From Sinorhizobium sp. BG8 (GTDB lineage: Bacteria > Pseudomonadota > Alphaproteobacteria > Rhizobiales > Rhizobiaceae), in assembly GCF_016864555.1 (NCBI RefSeq), contig NZ_CP044011.1, forward strand, positions 1,631,501 to 1,695,500: DNA of 64,000 bases, written 5' to 3'. Below are positions 38,725-47,334 of this stretch, one piece after another. Position numbers and translations under genes: made by a program. Under the pieces are notes generated by a model that did not search any database, had not been told where the DNA came from, and saw only the letters and a list, made by a program, of their open reading frames with translations. Each line of letters begins with the position of its first letter. Positions within the stretch are counted from its first letter, which is position 1.

Positions 38725-40161
38725 ATGGATCAGATCGGGTTCCTGGAACCGAAGGCGGAAGTTCTCGCCCGCCGCAGCCAGATCGTTGCCGACCTCGCGG
38801 ACCTTCTGCCGCCCGGCTGCCTCGTGCATGAGCCGCGCGAACTCGTGCCCTTCGAGACCGATGCGTTTGTTTCCTACCGGCGCGTTCCGCTGGCGGTCGC
38901 GCTGCCGGAGACGACGGCCCAGGTCGCAGCTGTCATGAAGTACTGCGCCCGCTACGGCATTCCCGTCGTGCCGCGCGGTGCCGGGACCTCCCTTTCGGGC
39001 GGCGCGATTCCGCAGGAGGATGCGGTCGTGCTCGGGCTGTCGAAGATGTCTCGTATCCTGGAAGTGGACTACGCCAATCGCACGGCAACGGTTCAGGCCG
39101 GCGTCACCAATCTCAACATTTCCGAAGCCGTGTCGGCGGATGGCTATTTCTACGCGCCGGATCCGAGCTCCCAGCTCGCCTGTACCATTGGCGGCAACAT
39201 CGGGATGAACTCGGGAGGCGCCCACTGTCTGAAATACGGGGTCACCACCAACAATCTCCTCGGCGTGAAGCTGGTGATGACGGATGGAACGGTCGTCGAC
39301 CTCGGCGGAAAGGCGCTCGACGCGCCCGGGCTTGATCTCCTCGGCCTCGTCTGCGGTGCAGAGGGGCAGCTCGGCATCGTCACGGAAGCGACGGTGCGGC
39401 TCATCGCGAAGCCGGAAGGTGCGCGCCCCGTTCTCTTCGGTTTCGATTCCTCGGAGCAGGCAGGTGCCTGTGTCGCCGACATCATCGGCGCCGGCATCAT
39501 TCCCGTCGCGATCGAGTTCATGGACAAGCCGGCGATCGGCATCTGCGAAGCCTTTGCCGGTGCGGGCTATCCGATGGATGTCGAGGCCCTGCTGATCGTC
39601 GAGGTCGAGGGGTCGGATGCGGAGATGGACGGCATGCTGGCGAGCATCATCGAGATCGCCCGGCGTCATGACGTGAAGGTCGTCAAGGAAAGCCAGTCCG
39701 CCACGGAGGCAGCGCTCATCTGGAAGGGCCGCAAATCCGCTTTCGGCGCAACGGGCCGCATTGCCGACTACATATGCATGGATGGAACGGTGCCGCTCAG
39801 CCAGCTCTCCAAAGTGCTGCGCGGCACGGCCGAGATCATCGAGCGCTACGGCCTTCGAGTGGCAAACGTCTTCCATGCGGGCGATGGCAACATGCATCCT
39901 CTCATCCTGTTCAACGCCAACGATCCCGAGGATGCCGCCCGTGCGGAAGCTGCCGGCAACGACATCCTGAAACTCTGCGTCGACGTCGGCGGCTGCCTGA
40001 CGGGAGAGCACGGGGTCGGCATAGAGAAGCGGGACCTGATGCGCCACCAGTACACCGATGCGGACCTCGCCCAGCAGATGGCGGTGCGCGCCGCCTTCGA
40101 TCCCCAGTGGATCCTCAATCCCTCGAAAGTCTTCCCGCTCGAAGGACGGCCCGCCGCATGA
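38725..40161 (+). CDS. glcD: Glycolate oxidase subunit GlcD
   Basis: This 478-residue flavoprotein subunit has an FAD_binding_4 domain (about 50-190: VVPRGAGTSLSGGAIP, DPSSQLACTIGGNIGMNSGGAH) and a FAD-oxidase C domain ending near NPSKVFPLEG, with HAGDGNMHPLI and LTGEHGVGIEKRDL. With GlcE and GlcF it oxidises glycolate (and D-lactate) to glyoxylate and feeds electrons to the membrane. GGGAGG precedes ATG 38725. The stop overlaps glcE (ATGA). Confidence 0.95.
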   Translation: MDQIGFLEPKAEVLARRSQIVADLADLLPPGCLVHEPRELVPFETDAFVSYRRVPLAVALPETTAQVAAVMKYCARYGIPVVPRGAGTSLSGGAIPQEDAVVLGLSKMSRILEVDYANRTATVQAGVTNLNISEAVSADGYFYAPDPSSQLACTIGGNIGMNSGGAHCLKYGVTTNNLLGVKLVMTDGTVVDLGGKALDAPGLDLLGLVCGAEGQLGIVTEATVRLIAKPEGARPVLFGFDSSEQAGACVADIIGAGIIPVAIEFMDKPAIGICEAFAGAGYPMDVEALLIVEVEGSDAEMDGMLASIIEIARRHDVKVVKESQSATEAALIWKGRKSAFGATGRIADYICMDGTVPLSQLSKVLRGTAEIIERYGLRVANVFHAGDGNMHPLILFNANDPEDAARAEAAGNDILKLCVDVGGCLTGEHGVGIEKRDLMRHQYTDADLAQQMAVRAAFDPQWILNPSKVFPLEGRPAA

Positions 40162-41354
40162 CCATGACGCATGAGCCTTTGTCCGAGGAGGCTGCCGCAC
40201 GGATCGTGCAGGCGGCCGCGGCATCCGGAACCAGTCTATCGATCCGCGGTGGCGGGACGCGCTCTCGGCCGGATGCGGCCGAGGCCGACATCCTCTCCAC
40301 GGCCGGGCTTTCCGGCATTGTCGCCTATAATCCCGCCGAGATGACGCTGACGGCTAGGGCCGGCACGCCGCTTGCCGAAATCGAGGCGGCCGTCGCCGAG
40401 AGGCGCCAGATGCTTTCTTTCGAGCCGATGGACATGCGGCCGGTCCTTGCAACGACCGGGGAGCCGACCATCGGCGGCGTTTTCGCCACCAACGCCTCCG
40501 GGCCGCGCCGCTATGTTGCCGGTGCCGCGCGTGACAGCCTTCTTGGCGTCCGTTTCGTGAACGGCCAGGGCGAGATCGTCAAGGCGGGTGGCCGGGTGAT
40601 GAAGAACGTGACGGGGCTCGATCTCGTCAAGCTTCTGGCGGGATCGCGCGGATCGCTCGCGCTCCTGACCGAGGTCACGTTCCGCCTCCTGCCGGTGCCG
40701 CAGACCGCGCTCACCATCGTCGTCTCGGGACTGAACGACGCGGAGGCCGCTGCCGCAATGGCAACGGCCATGTCGATGTCGGTCGAGGTTTCAGGGGCGG
40801 CACACCTGCCGGAATCGGTGAGGGGACGCTTCGTCGACGGCACGCTTCCCGAAGGCGCCGCCACCGTCCTGCGCCTCGAGGGGCTCGCCGCATCGGTCGC
40901 CGTCCGTGCCGAACGCCTCGCCGCCGGGATGGCGCGGTTCGGCGGCGTGTTAACGCTCGGCGAGGAGGCGAGCCTCCGGCTGTGGCGCGAAATCCGCGAC
41001 GTCCATCCCTATTGCGACGGGAGTGACCGTCCGCTCTGGCGGGTATCCGTCGCACCGACGGCCGGGCACCAGCTTGTCGCGGCCCTTCGGCTGGAGACGG
41101 GCGTGGACGCCTTCTATGACTGGCAGGGTGGCCTGGTCTGGCTTCGGATGGAGGCAGATCCCGAGGCGCCGCTCGTGCGCAGCTACATCAAGGCGCTCGG
41201 CGGCGGGCATGCCACGCTCGTGCGCGCTCCCGCTTGGCTGGCTGCCGGCATTGCGGCCTTCGAGCCGCAACCCGAGCCGGTCGCAGCGCTCAGCATACGG
41301 ATCAAGGAAAAGTTCGATCCGGCAGGAATTTTCGCTTCGCAGTTGGCCGGGTGA
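40158..41354 (+). CDS. glcE: Glycolate oxidase subunit GlcE
   Basis: This 398-residue protein has a FAD-binding domain related to GlcD but lacking the long C-terminal part: GTSLSIRGGGTRSRPD, TLTARAGTPLAEIEA, TTGEPTIGGVFATNASGPRR, KAGGRVMKNVTGLDLVKL. It completes the second flavin site of the glycolate oxidase complex. ATG 40158 overlaps the glcD stop, ensuring coupled translation; ATG 40164 is an alternative. Confidence 0.93.
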   Translation: MTMTHEPLSEEAAARIVQAAAASGTSLSIRGGGTRSRPDAAEADILSTAGLSGIVAYNPAEMTLTARAGTPLAEIEAAVAERRQMLSFEPMDMRPVLATTGEPTIGGVFATNASGPRRYVAGAARDSLLGVRFVNGQGEIVKAGGRVMKNVTGLDLVKLLAGSRGSLALLTEVTFRLLPVPQTALTIVVSGLNDAEAAAAMATAMSMSVEVSGAAHLPESVRGRFVDGTLPEGAATVLRLEGLAASVAVRAERLAAGMARFGGVLTLGEEASLRLWREIRDVHPYCDGSDRPLWRVSVAPTAGHQLVAALRLETGVDAFYDWQGGLVWLRMEADPEAPLVRSYIKALGGGHATLVRAPAWLAAGIAAFEPQPEPVAALSIRIKEKFDPAGIFASQLAG

Positions 41355-41417
41355 GGAGATGGCGGCTCAAGGCTCCACCACTCCCACCTCGCTCCGCCAG
41401 GACAAGGGCATTTTCTG

Positions 41418-42716
41418 ATGCAGACCAATTTCACGCCCGAGCAGTTGGCTGACCCGCACGTCGCCAACTCGGAAAAGATCCTGCGCAAGTGCGTCCATTG
41501 CGGCTTCTGCACCGCCACCTGTCCGACCTATGTGACGCTCGGGAACGAACTCGACAGTCCGCGGGGGCGCATCTACCTCATCAAGGACATGCTGGAAAAC
41601 GGCCGCCCGGCGGACGAGCAGGTCGTGACGCACATCGATCGCTGCCTCTCCTGCCTGGCCTGCACCACGACATGTCCATCCGGCGTCGACTACATGCATC
41701 TCGTCGATCACGCCCGCGCCCATATCGAGCAGACCTTCCGGCGTCCGTTCTGGAACCGCCTGACCCGGAACATCCTTGCGGCGGTGTTGCCCTATCCTGG
41801 CCGGTTCCGGCTGGCCCTTCGCGCAGCTGCCCTGGGCAGGCCGCTCGCGGGCCTGCTGAAGCGGGTCAAGCCCCTTGAACCCTTCGCCGCGATGCTGGAT
41901 CTGGCGCCGAAGGCCGTTCCGCCGCGCTCGGACAGCGCACGGCCCGGGGCGCGGCCTCCGGCGGGAGAAAAGCGCGGACGCGTCGCTATTCTCTCCGGCT
42001 GTGCGCAGCCCGTGCTGCGGCCCGAGATCAACGAAGCGACGCTGCGCCTGCTCTCCCGTTTCGGCATCGAGGTTGTGGTGCCGGAGGGCGAGGTCTGCTG
42101 CGGCTCGCTGGTCCACCACATGGGGCGCGAGGAGCAGGCGCTCGATGCCGCGCGCCACAACGTCGACGTCTGGACACGGCTCATCGACAATGGCGGGCTC
42201 GACGCGATCATCATCACTGCCTCCGGCTGTGGGACGACAATCAAGGACTACGGTTTCATGCTGCGCCTCGATCCCGCCTATGCGGAAAAGGCCAGGCGTG
42301 TCTCGGCACTCGCCAAGGACATAACGGAGTATCTGGCGACGCTCGACCTGCCGCGGCAGGAATTGCGGCAGGTTACGGTCGCTTACCATTCGGCCTGCTC
42401 CATGCAGCACGGGCAGAAGATCACTCTTGCGCCCAAGAACCTGCTGAAGGCCGCAGGCTTTGCCGTTCGCGATCCCGCCGAAGGACACCTCTGCTGCGGA
42501 TCGGCCGGGACCTACAACATCCTGCAGCCGGAAATCTCGGGCAAGCTGAAGGCGCGCAAGGTGAAAAACCTCGAGGCCGTGAAGCCCGACATCATCGCGA
42601 CCGGCAACATCGGCTGCATCACGCAGATCGCGACGGGAACCGAGATCCCGATCCTGCACACCGTCGAGCTGCTTGACTGGGCTTACGGCGGAGAAAAGCC
42701 CAAGGCTCTCGCCTGA
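41418..42716 (+). CDS. glcF: Glycolate oxidase iron-sulfur subunit GlcF
   Basis: This 432-residue protein has two 4Fe-4S ferredoxin motifs: Cys25-x2-Cys28-x2-Cys31-x3-Cys35 (CVHCGFCTATCP) and Cys76-Cys79-Cys82-Cys86 (CLSCLACTTTCP). Two CCG (heterodisulfide-reductase-type) repeats follow, with EVCCGSL and HLCCGSAGTYN. It passes electrons from GlcD/E to quinone. It is separated from glcE by 63 bases and followed by a hairpin. Confidence 0.95.
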   Translation: MQTNFTPEQLADPHVANSEKILRKCVHCGFCTATCPTYVTLGNELDSPRGRIYLIKDMLENGRPADEQVVTHIDRCLSCLACTTTCPSGVDYMHLVDHARAHIEQTFRRPFWNRLTRNILAAVLPYPGRFRLALRAAALGRPLAGLLKRVKPLEPFAAMLDLAPKAVPPRSDSARPGARPPAGEKRGRVAILSGCAQPVLRPEINEATLRLLSRFGIEVVVPEGEVCCGSLVHHMGREEQALDAARHNVDVWTRLIDNGGLDAIIITASGCGTTIKDYGFMLRLDPAYAEKARRVSALAKDITEYLATLDLPRQELRQVTVAYHSACSMQHGQKITLAPKNLLKAAGFAVRDPAEGHLCCGSAGTYNILQPEISGKLKARKVKNLEAVKPDIIATGNIGCITQIATGTEIPILHTVELLDWAYGGEKPKALA

Positions 42717-42741
42717 ACTCTCACTTTGCCGCACAAATGAA

Positions 42742-42766
42742 GAATGCCGGCGCTGGGCCGGCATTC
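42742..42766. terminator. Hairpin between convergent glcF and L,D-transpeptidase genes
   Basis: GAATGCCGGC and GCCGGCATTC form a perfect 10-bp stem around a five-base loop. Neither strand has a long T run, so it is a probable rather than certain bidirectional terminator. Confidence 0.55.
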
Positions 42767-42806
42767 AAAGTCCTTATGTGCGCTAGTCGTGCCGGGACCG
42801 GGCGCG

Positions 42807-43502
42807 TCAGCCGCCGAACAGCGTTCTGAAAATATCGACCCCGCGGTCCTGATAGCTGACGGTGCCCTGGCGGTTGCCCGGACCAACGACGATGACCTTG
42901 GCGCCGATGCCCGCGCGCTCATAGAGGTGCTCCACGTCCTTGTTCATCATGCGGATGCACCCGGACGACATGTTGAGACCGATTGTCCAGGGCTGGTTCG
43001 TGCCATGGATCCGGAATGCGGTGTCGTTGCCACCCTTGTAGAGATAGAGGGCACGCGCACCGAGCGGATTGTCGATCCCGCCCTCCTGGTAGGTCGGCAG
43101 GATGCGACCCTTTGCGGCTTCGCGCCGGCGCATCTCCGCAGGCGGTGTCCATCCCGGCCATTCGGCCTTGCGGCCGACCGTCACCACGCCCGACCAGCCG
43201 AAACCTTCACGGCCGACCCCGATCCCGTAACGTGTCGCGCGGTTCCCGCCCTCGATGAAGTAGAGATATTTGTTGTTGGTATCGACGATGATCGTGCCGG
43301 GGCGCTCGTCGGTAACGAGCCGCACCTTGCGGCGAAGATACTGCGGCGCCGGCTGCTTCTGCACGGCGACCAGGCTGACGTCCGAGGTTGCGGCCTGGCG
43401 CGCATCCGCTTGGCCCGCAGTGAACGCGGCTGCCGGTGCCGCCGGCAGGATCGCAGTGACTGCGATGACGCCTGCGAGAAGCATGGGCATATATTTTTGC
43501 AT
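42807..43502 (-). CDS. L,D-transpeptidase (ErfK/YbiS/YcfS/YnhG)
   Basis: This 231-residue exported protein has a signal peptide (MQKYMPMLLAGVIAVTAIL... AAAF). The YkuD catalytic domain has HGTNQPWTIGLNMSSGCIRM; the Cys of SSGCIRM and the His of HGTN are the conserved residues. These enzymes form 3-3 cross-links or attach proteins to peptidoglycan, prominent in polar-growing Rhizobiales. ATG 43502 begins at the signal peptide. It is followed on the same strand by no gene and preceded by a paralog. Confidence 0.93.
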   Translation of the reverse strand: MQKYMPMLLAGVIAVTAILPAAPAAAFTAGQADARQAATSDVSLVAVQKQPAPQYLRRKVRLVTDERPGTIIVDTNNKYLYFIEGGNRATRYGIGVGREGFGWSGVVTVGRKAEWPGWTPPAEMRRREAAKGRILPTYQEGGIDNPLGARALYLYKGGNDTAFRIHGTNQPWTIGLNMSSGCIRMMNKDVEHLYERAGIGAKVIVVGPGNRQGTVSYQDRGVDIFRTLFGG

Positions 43503-43732
43503 GATCGTTTCCCTCTCTACCCCGGTCATGAAACGCTACCGATCGCGATCGTAAATTCAAGTCGATCCCTGTGCGATAATACGATTGTGATGTTCGTTTT
43601 ATGCGCAGGTGCGGCTTCTGTGCTTCATAGTCATGCAGCGGGCCGGACACAATACCGGCTCGCTGCGGTGCGATACACCATCGGCAGACCCTGTTTCTTG
43701 AATTGAAATATGGAGCGCCGGATATGCTGGGC

Positions 43733-44470
43733 TCAGATCACGATGACTTTCGTTCCGACCTTCACGCGTTCGTAGAGATCGACCACATCTTCGTTGCGCA
43801 TGCGGATGCAGCCGGATGAAACGGCGTAGCCGATCGTCCAGGGCGCGTTGGTCCCGTGAATGCGGTAGAGGGTGGAACCCAGATACATGGCACGCGAACC
43901 GAGCGGGTTTGCAGGCCCGCCTTCCATGAACGCGGGAAGGTAGTGGCCCTTCGCCGCTTCGCGGGAGATCATCTCCTGCGGGGGCGTCCAGCTCGGCCAT
44001 TCCGCCTTGCGGGTGATCTTGTGCGCGCCGGCCCATTCGAAGCCGGGCTTGCCGACGCCGACGCCGTAGCGCCGGGCCTTGCCGTTCTCCATGACGAGGT
44101 AGAGGAAGCGGTTGTTGGTATCGATGACGACCGTGCCGGCCTTGTGCGTCGTATCGTAGTCGACGAGCTGCGGCAGGAACATCGGATCCATCTGCGTCTG
44201 GACGGGCTTGTTTGCACGCACCGCCGCCACCTGCTGAACGCGCGGCGTGTTGCTGCGCAGGATCTGCCTCTGGAACGCCTGCTGGCGCTTGACGGTGCGC
44301 CGCTCTAGAACCGCGGGCCGGACGCCCTGGCCGCCGAGCTGCATTACCCAGGGCGCCGTCAGGTCGGGGCTTACCACCACGGGCGGGCGTGTCATGTATC
44401 GATCGTCGGCATGGGCGGCGCCCGCTGCAAGCAGAAGAGTGGTGGCAAGGAGAATGGACATTCTTGACAT
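43733..44470 (-). CDS. L,D-transpeptidase, second paralog
   Basis: This 245-residue protein has a signal peptide (MSRMSILLATTLLLAAGAAHA) and a YkuD domain with FLYLVMENGKARRYGVGVG, AKGHYLPAFMEGGPANPLGSRAMYL and HGTNAPWTIGYAVSSGCIRM. The Cys and His catalytic pair is intact. It has an extra N-terminal region of about 70 residues between signal and catalytic domain, with VKRQQAFQRQILRSNTPRVQQ, which may bind the wall. It lies 230 bases upstream of the first L,D-transpeptidase on the same strand, a likely tandem duplication. Confidence 0.92.
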   Translation of the reverse strand: MSRMSILLATTLLLAAGAAHADDRYMTRPPVVVSPDLTAPWVMQLGGQGVRPAVLERRTVKRQQAFQRQILRSNTPRVQQVAAVRANKPVQTQMDPMFLPQLVDYDTTHKAGTVVIDTNNRFLYLVMENGKARRYGVGVGKPGFEWAGAHKITRKAEWPSWTPPQEMISREAAKGHYLPAFMEGGPANPLGSRAMYLGSTLYRIHGTNAPWTIGYAVSSGCIRMRNEDVVDLYERVKVGTKVIVI

Positions 44471-44728
44471 GGCGTACCCGTAACCTTTCGCCGCACAGAA
44501 GATTCCCGCCGACCCGAACGGGCGGCGGGGGTTGCATCGTTGAACCGTGCACGCCCTCCGGGCGCGCTGTGGTTCGATGCTCGCATCCCCCGGAAAGCGA
44601 ATGGTAAACGGACGATCGTTCGACATCGAACGGAACGATAAACCGTCGGGTAGGGTTATTGCGGCCTTTCCAAAGCTGGTTGATCAATGGTAAATGCGAA
44701 CAAACAGGAAACAAAGGGAGCGTTGGTC

Positions 44729-45358
44729 ATGTCGGAAAAAGGGTTGATCGTCGGGGAAGACGGCAGGAGCCGGTGCGCCTGGCACGGCAATCTAGAGGAC
44801 TACCGGCGCTACCACGACGCCGAGTGGGGACGTCCGGTCACCGACGACTTCCGCCTGTTCGAGAAGATCTGCCTGGAAGGGTTCCAGTCCGGTCTGTCCT
44901 GGCTGACGATACTGCGCAAGAGGGAGAGCTTCCGCTCCGCCTTCGCCGGCTTCGACTACGACAGGGTCGCGGCCTTCGGTGACGACGACATCGCCCGGTG
45001 CCTTGCCGACGCGGGGATCGTCCGCCATCGCGGCAAGATCGTCTCGACGATCAACAATGCGAGACGGGCGCAGGAGATGCGGTCGGAGTTCGGCTCGCTC
45101 GCCCGCTATTTCTGGGCCCATGAACCGCAAGTGGAAGAACGTCCGGAGCGGATGGATTACGAGACCCTCGTCGCCAACCCGACCACGGCGATGTCGGTTC
45201 GCATCTCGAAGGATCTCAAGAAACGCGGGTGGACCTTCGTCGGGCCGACCACAATCTACGCGTTCATGCAGGCGATGGGCCTCGTCAACGATCATCTGGA
45301 AGGGTGCTTCTGCCGCGAGGAGGTTGAGCAGGCGAGGGCGCGCTTCGTGAAGCCGTAA
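44729..45358 (+). CDS. tag: DNA-3-methyladenine glycosylase I
   Basis: This 209-residue base-excision enzyme removes 3-methyladenine from alkylated DNA. Typical features are RCAWHGNLEDYRRYHDAEWGRPVTDD, LEGFQSGLSWLTILRKRESFR, NNARRAQEM and the C-terminal RRE/EGCFCREEV zinc-binding part. AAGGGAG precedes ATG 44729; ATG 44687 is possible but has a poorer ribosome site. Divergent from the second L,D-transpeptidase. Confidence 0.93.
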   Translation: MSEKGLIVGEDGRSRCAWHGNLEDYRRYHDAEWGRPVTDDFRLFEKICLEGFQSGLSWLTILRKRESFRSAFAGFDYDRVAAFGDDDIARCLADAGIVRHRGKIVSTINNARRAQEMRSEFGSLARYFWAHEPQVEERPERMDYETLVANPTTAMSVRISKDLKKRGWTFVGPTTIYAFMQAMGLVNDHLEGCFCREEVEQARARFVKP

Positions 45359-45370
45359 CCACGGCTTTTA

Positions 45371-45426
45371 AAAGCAAATACAGATTCTAACCCCTCAGAA
45401 TCAGGTGTTCCTTCCGTATTTGCTTT
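45371..45426. ncRNA. Nested inverted repeats, candidate structured RNA or terminator
   Basis: AAAGCAAATAC (45371-45381) and GTATTTGCTTT (45416-45426) form a perfect 11-bp stem. Inside it GATTCT (45383-45388) and AGAATC (45397-45402) form a second stem of 6 bp. The tag stop is 13 bases before it. There is no T run on the plus strand. It may be a 3' structure of the tag transcript or a small RNA; no family was recognised. Confidence 0.4.
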
Positions 45427-45554
45427 CCAAGAGAATCATGTAGCTTCTGGTTGAGGCGGCAATTTCGGCAAGTTGTATTGCAGGATGGTTCCCTGGCGCG
45501 TGAGTGCGATCATGCCGCTTTCCGCTGATGGATTTGGCAGGTTGGGGGAAGTGT

Positions 45555-45788
45555 ATGTCGAACGACATGGGGATAGAGCATTGGGCGTGCGAGAAGGCCC
45601 AGGAAATCGTGTTGCGTGAGGGGTTCAACCTTATCCGGTCCGCCCGCGAGCACAACAACGTGGAAATTCGCCAGCACAGCCTGATGCTGGCGAGAGCGAT
45701 TGCCGCGACCCTGGTGGAAGCCTCGGTGTCCCGGGACGGCTCCGCTGACGATGGCGTCCTCGAAGTGTCGGCTTCGACCCGGCAGTAA
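45555..45788 (+). CDS. Hypothetical 77-residue protein
   Basis: The protein starts MSNDMGIEHWACEKAQEIV and continues LREGFNLIRSAREHNNVEIRQHSLMLARAIAATLVEAS, mostly helical and charged, ending SASTRQ. GGGGGAA precedes ATG 45555 by six bases, which supports translation. I do not recognise a family. It lies between tag and the DUF305 gene, which is on the other strand. Confidence 0.55.
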   Translation: MSNDMGIEHWACEKAQEIVLREGFNLIRSAREHNNVEIRQHSLMLARAIAATLVEASVSRDGSADDGVLEVSASTRQ

Positions 45789-45824
45789 CACAGCGGGCCG
45801 AAGCTTCTTGAGAACGCGGCGTTC

Positions 45825-46214
45825 CTACTGACCGTTCTTCTTCAGCCAGTCCTTCATCATCGAGATCTCGCCCTCCTGGGCCTTTATGATCTCTTCCGCG
45901 AGCTTGCGCAGCGCGGCATCCTTGCCGTACTGCAGTTCGACCTTGGCCATGTCGATCGCTCCCTGGTGGTGAGCGATCATGCCGCGAACGAAGTCGACAT
46001 CGGCGTTGCCGCTGAAATCGATATCCATGCCTTGGTGCATCCTGGTGTTGGCCGCGATGAAGGCCTCGGTCGAGGGGCTGCGAGCACCCTCCGCCTGCTC
46101 CATCGCCATCGGGTCGTGGTCCATCCCGTCATGCATGGTGTTGTTCGAATCCTGCGCGAAGGCAGGCATGATGAATGCGAGCGCGATCGCGGCGCCCAAA
46201 CCAACCTTTTTCAT
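45825..46214 (-). CDS. DUF305 family periplasmic protein
   Basis: This 129-residue protein has a signal peptide (MKKVGLGAAIALAFIMPAFA), then a His/Met-rich segment (MHDGMDHDPMAMEQ) and the DUF305 ferritin-like helices with VDFVRGMIAHHQGAIDMAKVEL and AEEIIKAQEGEISMMKDWL. The family is linked with copper resistance and metal handling. AAGGA precedes ATG 46214 by seven bases. A histidine-rich small protein is encoded just upstream. Confidence 0.88.
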   Translation of the reverse strand: MKKVGLGAAIALAFIMPAFAQDSNNTMHDGMDHDPMAMEQAEGARSPSTEAFIAANTRMHQGMDIDFSGNADVDFVRGMIAHHQGAIDMAKVELQYGKDAALRKLAEEIIKAQEGEISMMKDWLKKNGQ

Positions 46215-46276
46215 GGTGGTCCTTCCAATCTGAAACATATCCTTGCGGAGCGAACTCCGCGCGAAAGCGAGCGGTT

Positions 46277-46615
46277 TCAGGTGCGCGGCGGCGGATCGAG
46301 CGGCGGAAGGTCGATTCCCGAAAGCGTGGTGGCCTCGCCCTCGACACGGGCGAGCGCTCGGGGAGCCGGCGCCGAGACGCCCGCATCGGGCGTGACCGCG
46401 AAGCATGCGGCGCAGAGCAGGGGATGCAGCCGTGGATGCCCGCCGGTTCGATGATCCGGGCTTGCTCGGTCGCCATCGGCATGTGCTGCGCTTGCGTCAT
46501 GATGGGTGATGGCGGTTGTCGTCCCATGTCCGCTATGGGCAGCCATCGACGCTGCCGGCATCCAGCCGGCGAGCATCGCGCCCAAAAACGCGAGGACAAT
46601 GAAGAACCGTCTCAT
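46277..46615 (-). CDS. Histidine-rich exported small protein
   Basis: This 112-residue protein has a signal peptide (MRRFFIVLAFLGAMLAGWMPAASMA). Its mature region is rich in His and Asp (HSGHGTTTAITHHDASAAHADG), then HPLLCAACFAV with two cysteines. The form is like the DUF2946-type copper-associated proteins, though the match is loose. It sits 62 bases upstream of DUF305 on the same strand, so the two are probably co-transcribed and act on a metal in the periplasm (inference). Confidence 0.65.
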   Translation of the reverse strand: MRRFFIVLAFLGAMLAGWMPAASMAAHSGHGTTTAITHHDASAAHADGDRASPDHRTGGHPRLHPLLCAACFAVTPDAGVSAPAPRALARVEGEATTLSGIDLPPLDPPPRT

Positions 46616-46637
46616 GCCTTACATCTAGGAAGAATCG

Positions 46638-47159
46638 CTAGCCGAGAAAAGAGGGGCGTCGGCCATTTGTCGGTGATCCCCAATCTCCGTCACACTCCTC
46701 GCGTATGAACGCGAAGACGCCGTGGATGACGCCCATCTGGCCCTCGAGAAGATCAGAACGACCGACGCAATAGACCGGCCGGCGCAGGTTGTCGCGAGCA
46801 TGGATCGTCGTCGCGAACGAGAAGCTTGCGGAGGTCCCGCTCGCTTCCTCAAGGGCCCACAATATCCTGGGGCAGTCCACCGGATCGTAGGACCGGATAA
46901 GCTCGACGATGCCGCACGGGCTGCGATGCATGTCGTGCATGGCGAGCGTCTGCGCACCGAGTTCGATGAGGCCCGTCGAAAGATCGGCTCCCCATTCCTC
47001 GTAGACAAAACTGCTCCGGACGGCAGAGACGTCCGAACCGGCCAGTTCCGCAATGGCGGCGAGGTGGCCCGTCTGAGATCCCACTTCAAAACCCTGCACA
47101 TGAATATGGGAACTACCGATGGCCTGCCGCACAGTCCGATGCTGCGCTTTTTGTGGCAT
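46638..47159 (-). CDS. PAS-like sensory protein, paralog of 57379-57837
   Basis: This protein of about 170 residues has a conserved region VYEEWGADLSTGLIELG, MHDMHRSPCGIVELIRSYDP, ASFSFATTI, RPVYCVGRSDL and IHGVFAFIR. It aligns with the product of 57379-57837 at about 45 of 100 positions. The fold is PAS-like as judged by strand pattern and length; function unknown. There is no clear ribosome site, and GTG 47228 or ATG 47159 are possible starts. It is divergent from an XRE regulator, 175 bases apart. Confidence 0.6.
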   Translation of the reverse strand: MPQKAQHRTVRQAIGSSHIHVQGFEVGSQTGHLAAIAELAGSDVSAVRSSFVYEEWGADLSTGLIELGAQTLAMHDMHRSPCGIVELIRSYDPVDCPRILWALEEASGTSASFSFATTIHARDNLRRPVYCVGRSDLLEGQMGVIHGVFAFIREECDGDWGSPTNGRRPSFLG

Positions 47160-47334
47160 CTGCAATCTGATCCTCGAAATATCCCGCGGTCTGGTTTGAG
47201 ATTGAGTAGCTGCGAGATGATTGTTCACGTTAGAGTAGCCGACATTGAACCTGGCAGGAACAAGGGTTGCTAGTCGTTTAATAAACCTTTAGTTGTTATT
47301 TTATGCATGTTGCAATCAATAAGGATTGACCCTC

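Noticed and set aside
41359..41418. Short 19-codon frame between glcE and glcF
   Set aside because: The ribosome site is immediately adjacent to its ATG and the peptide is unremarkable; chance frame.
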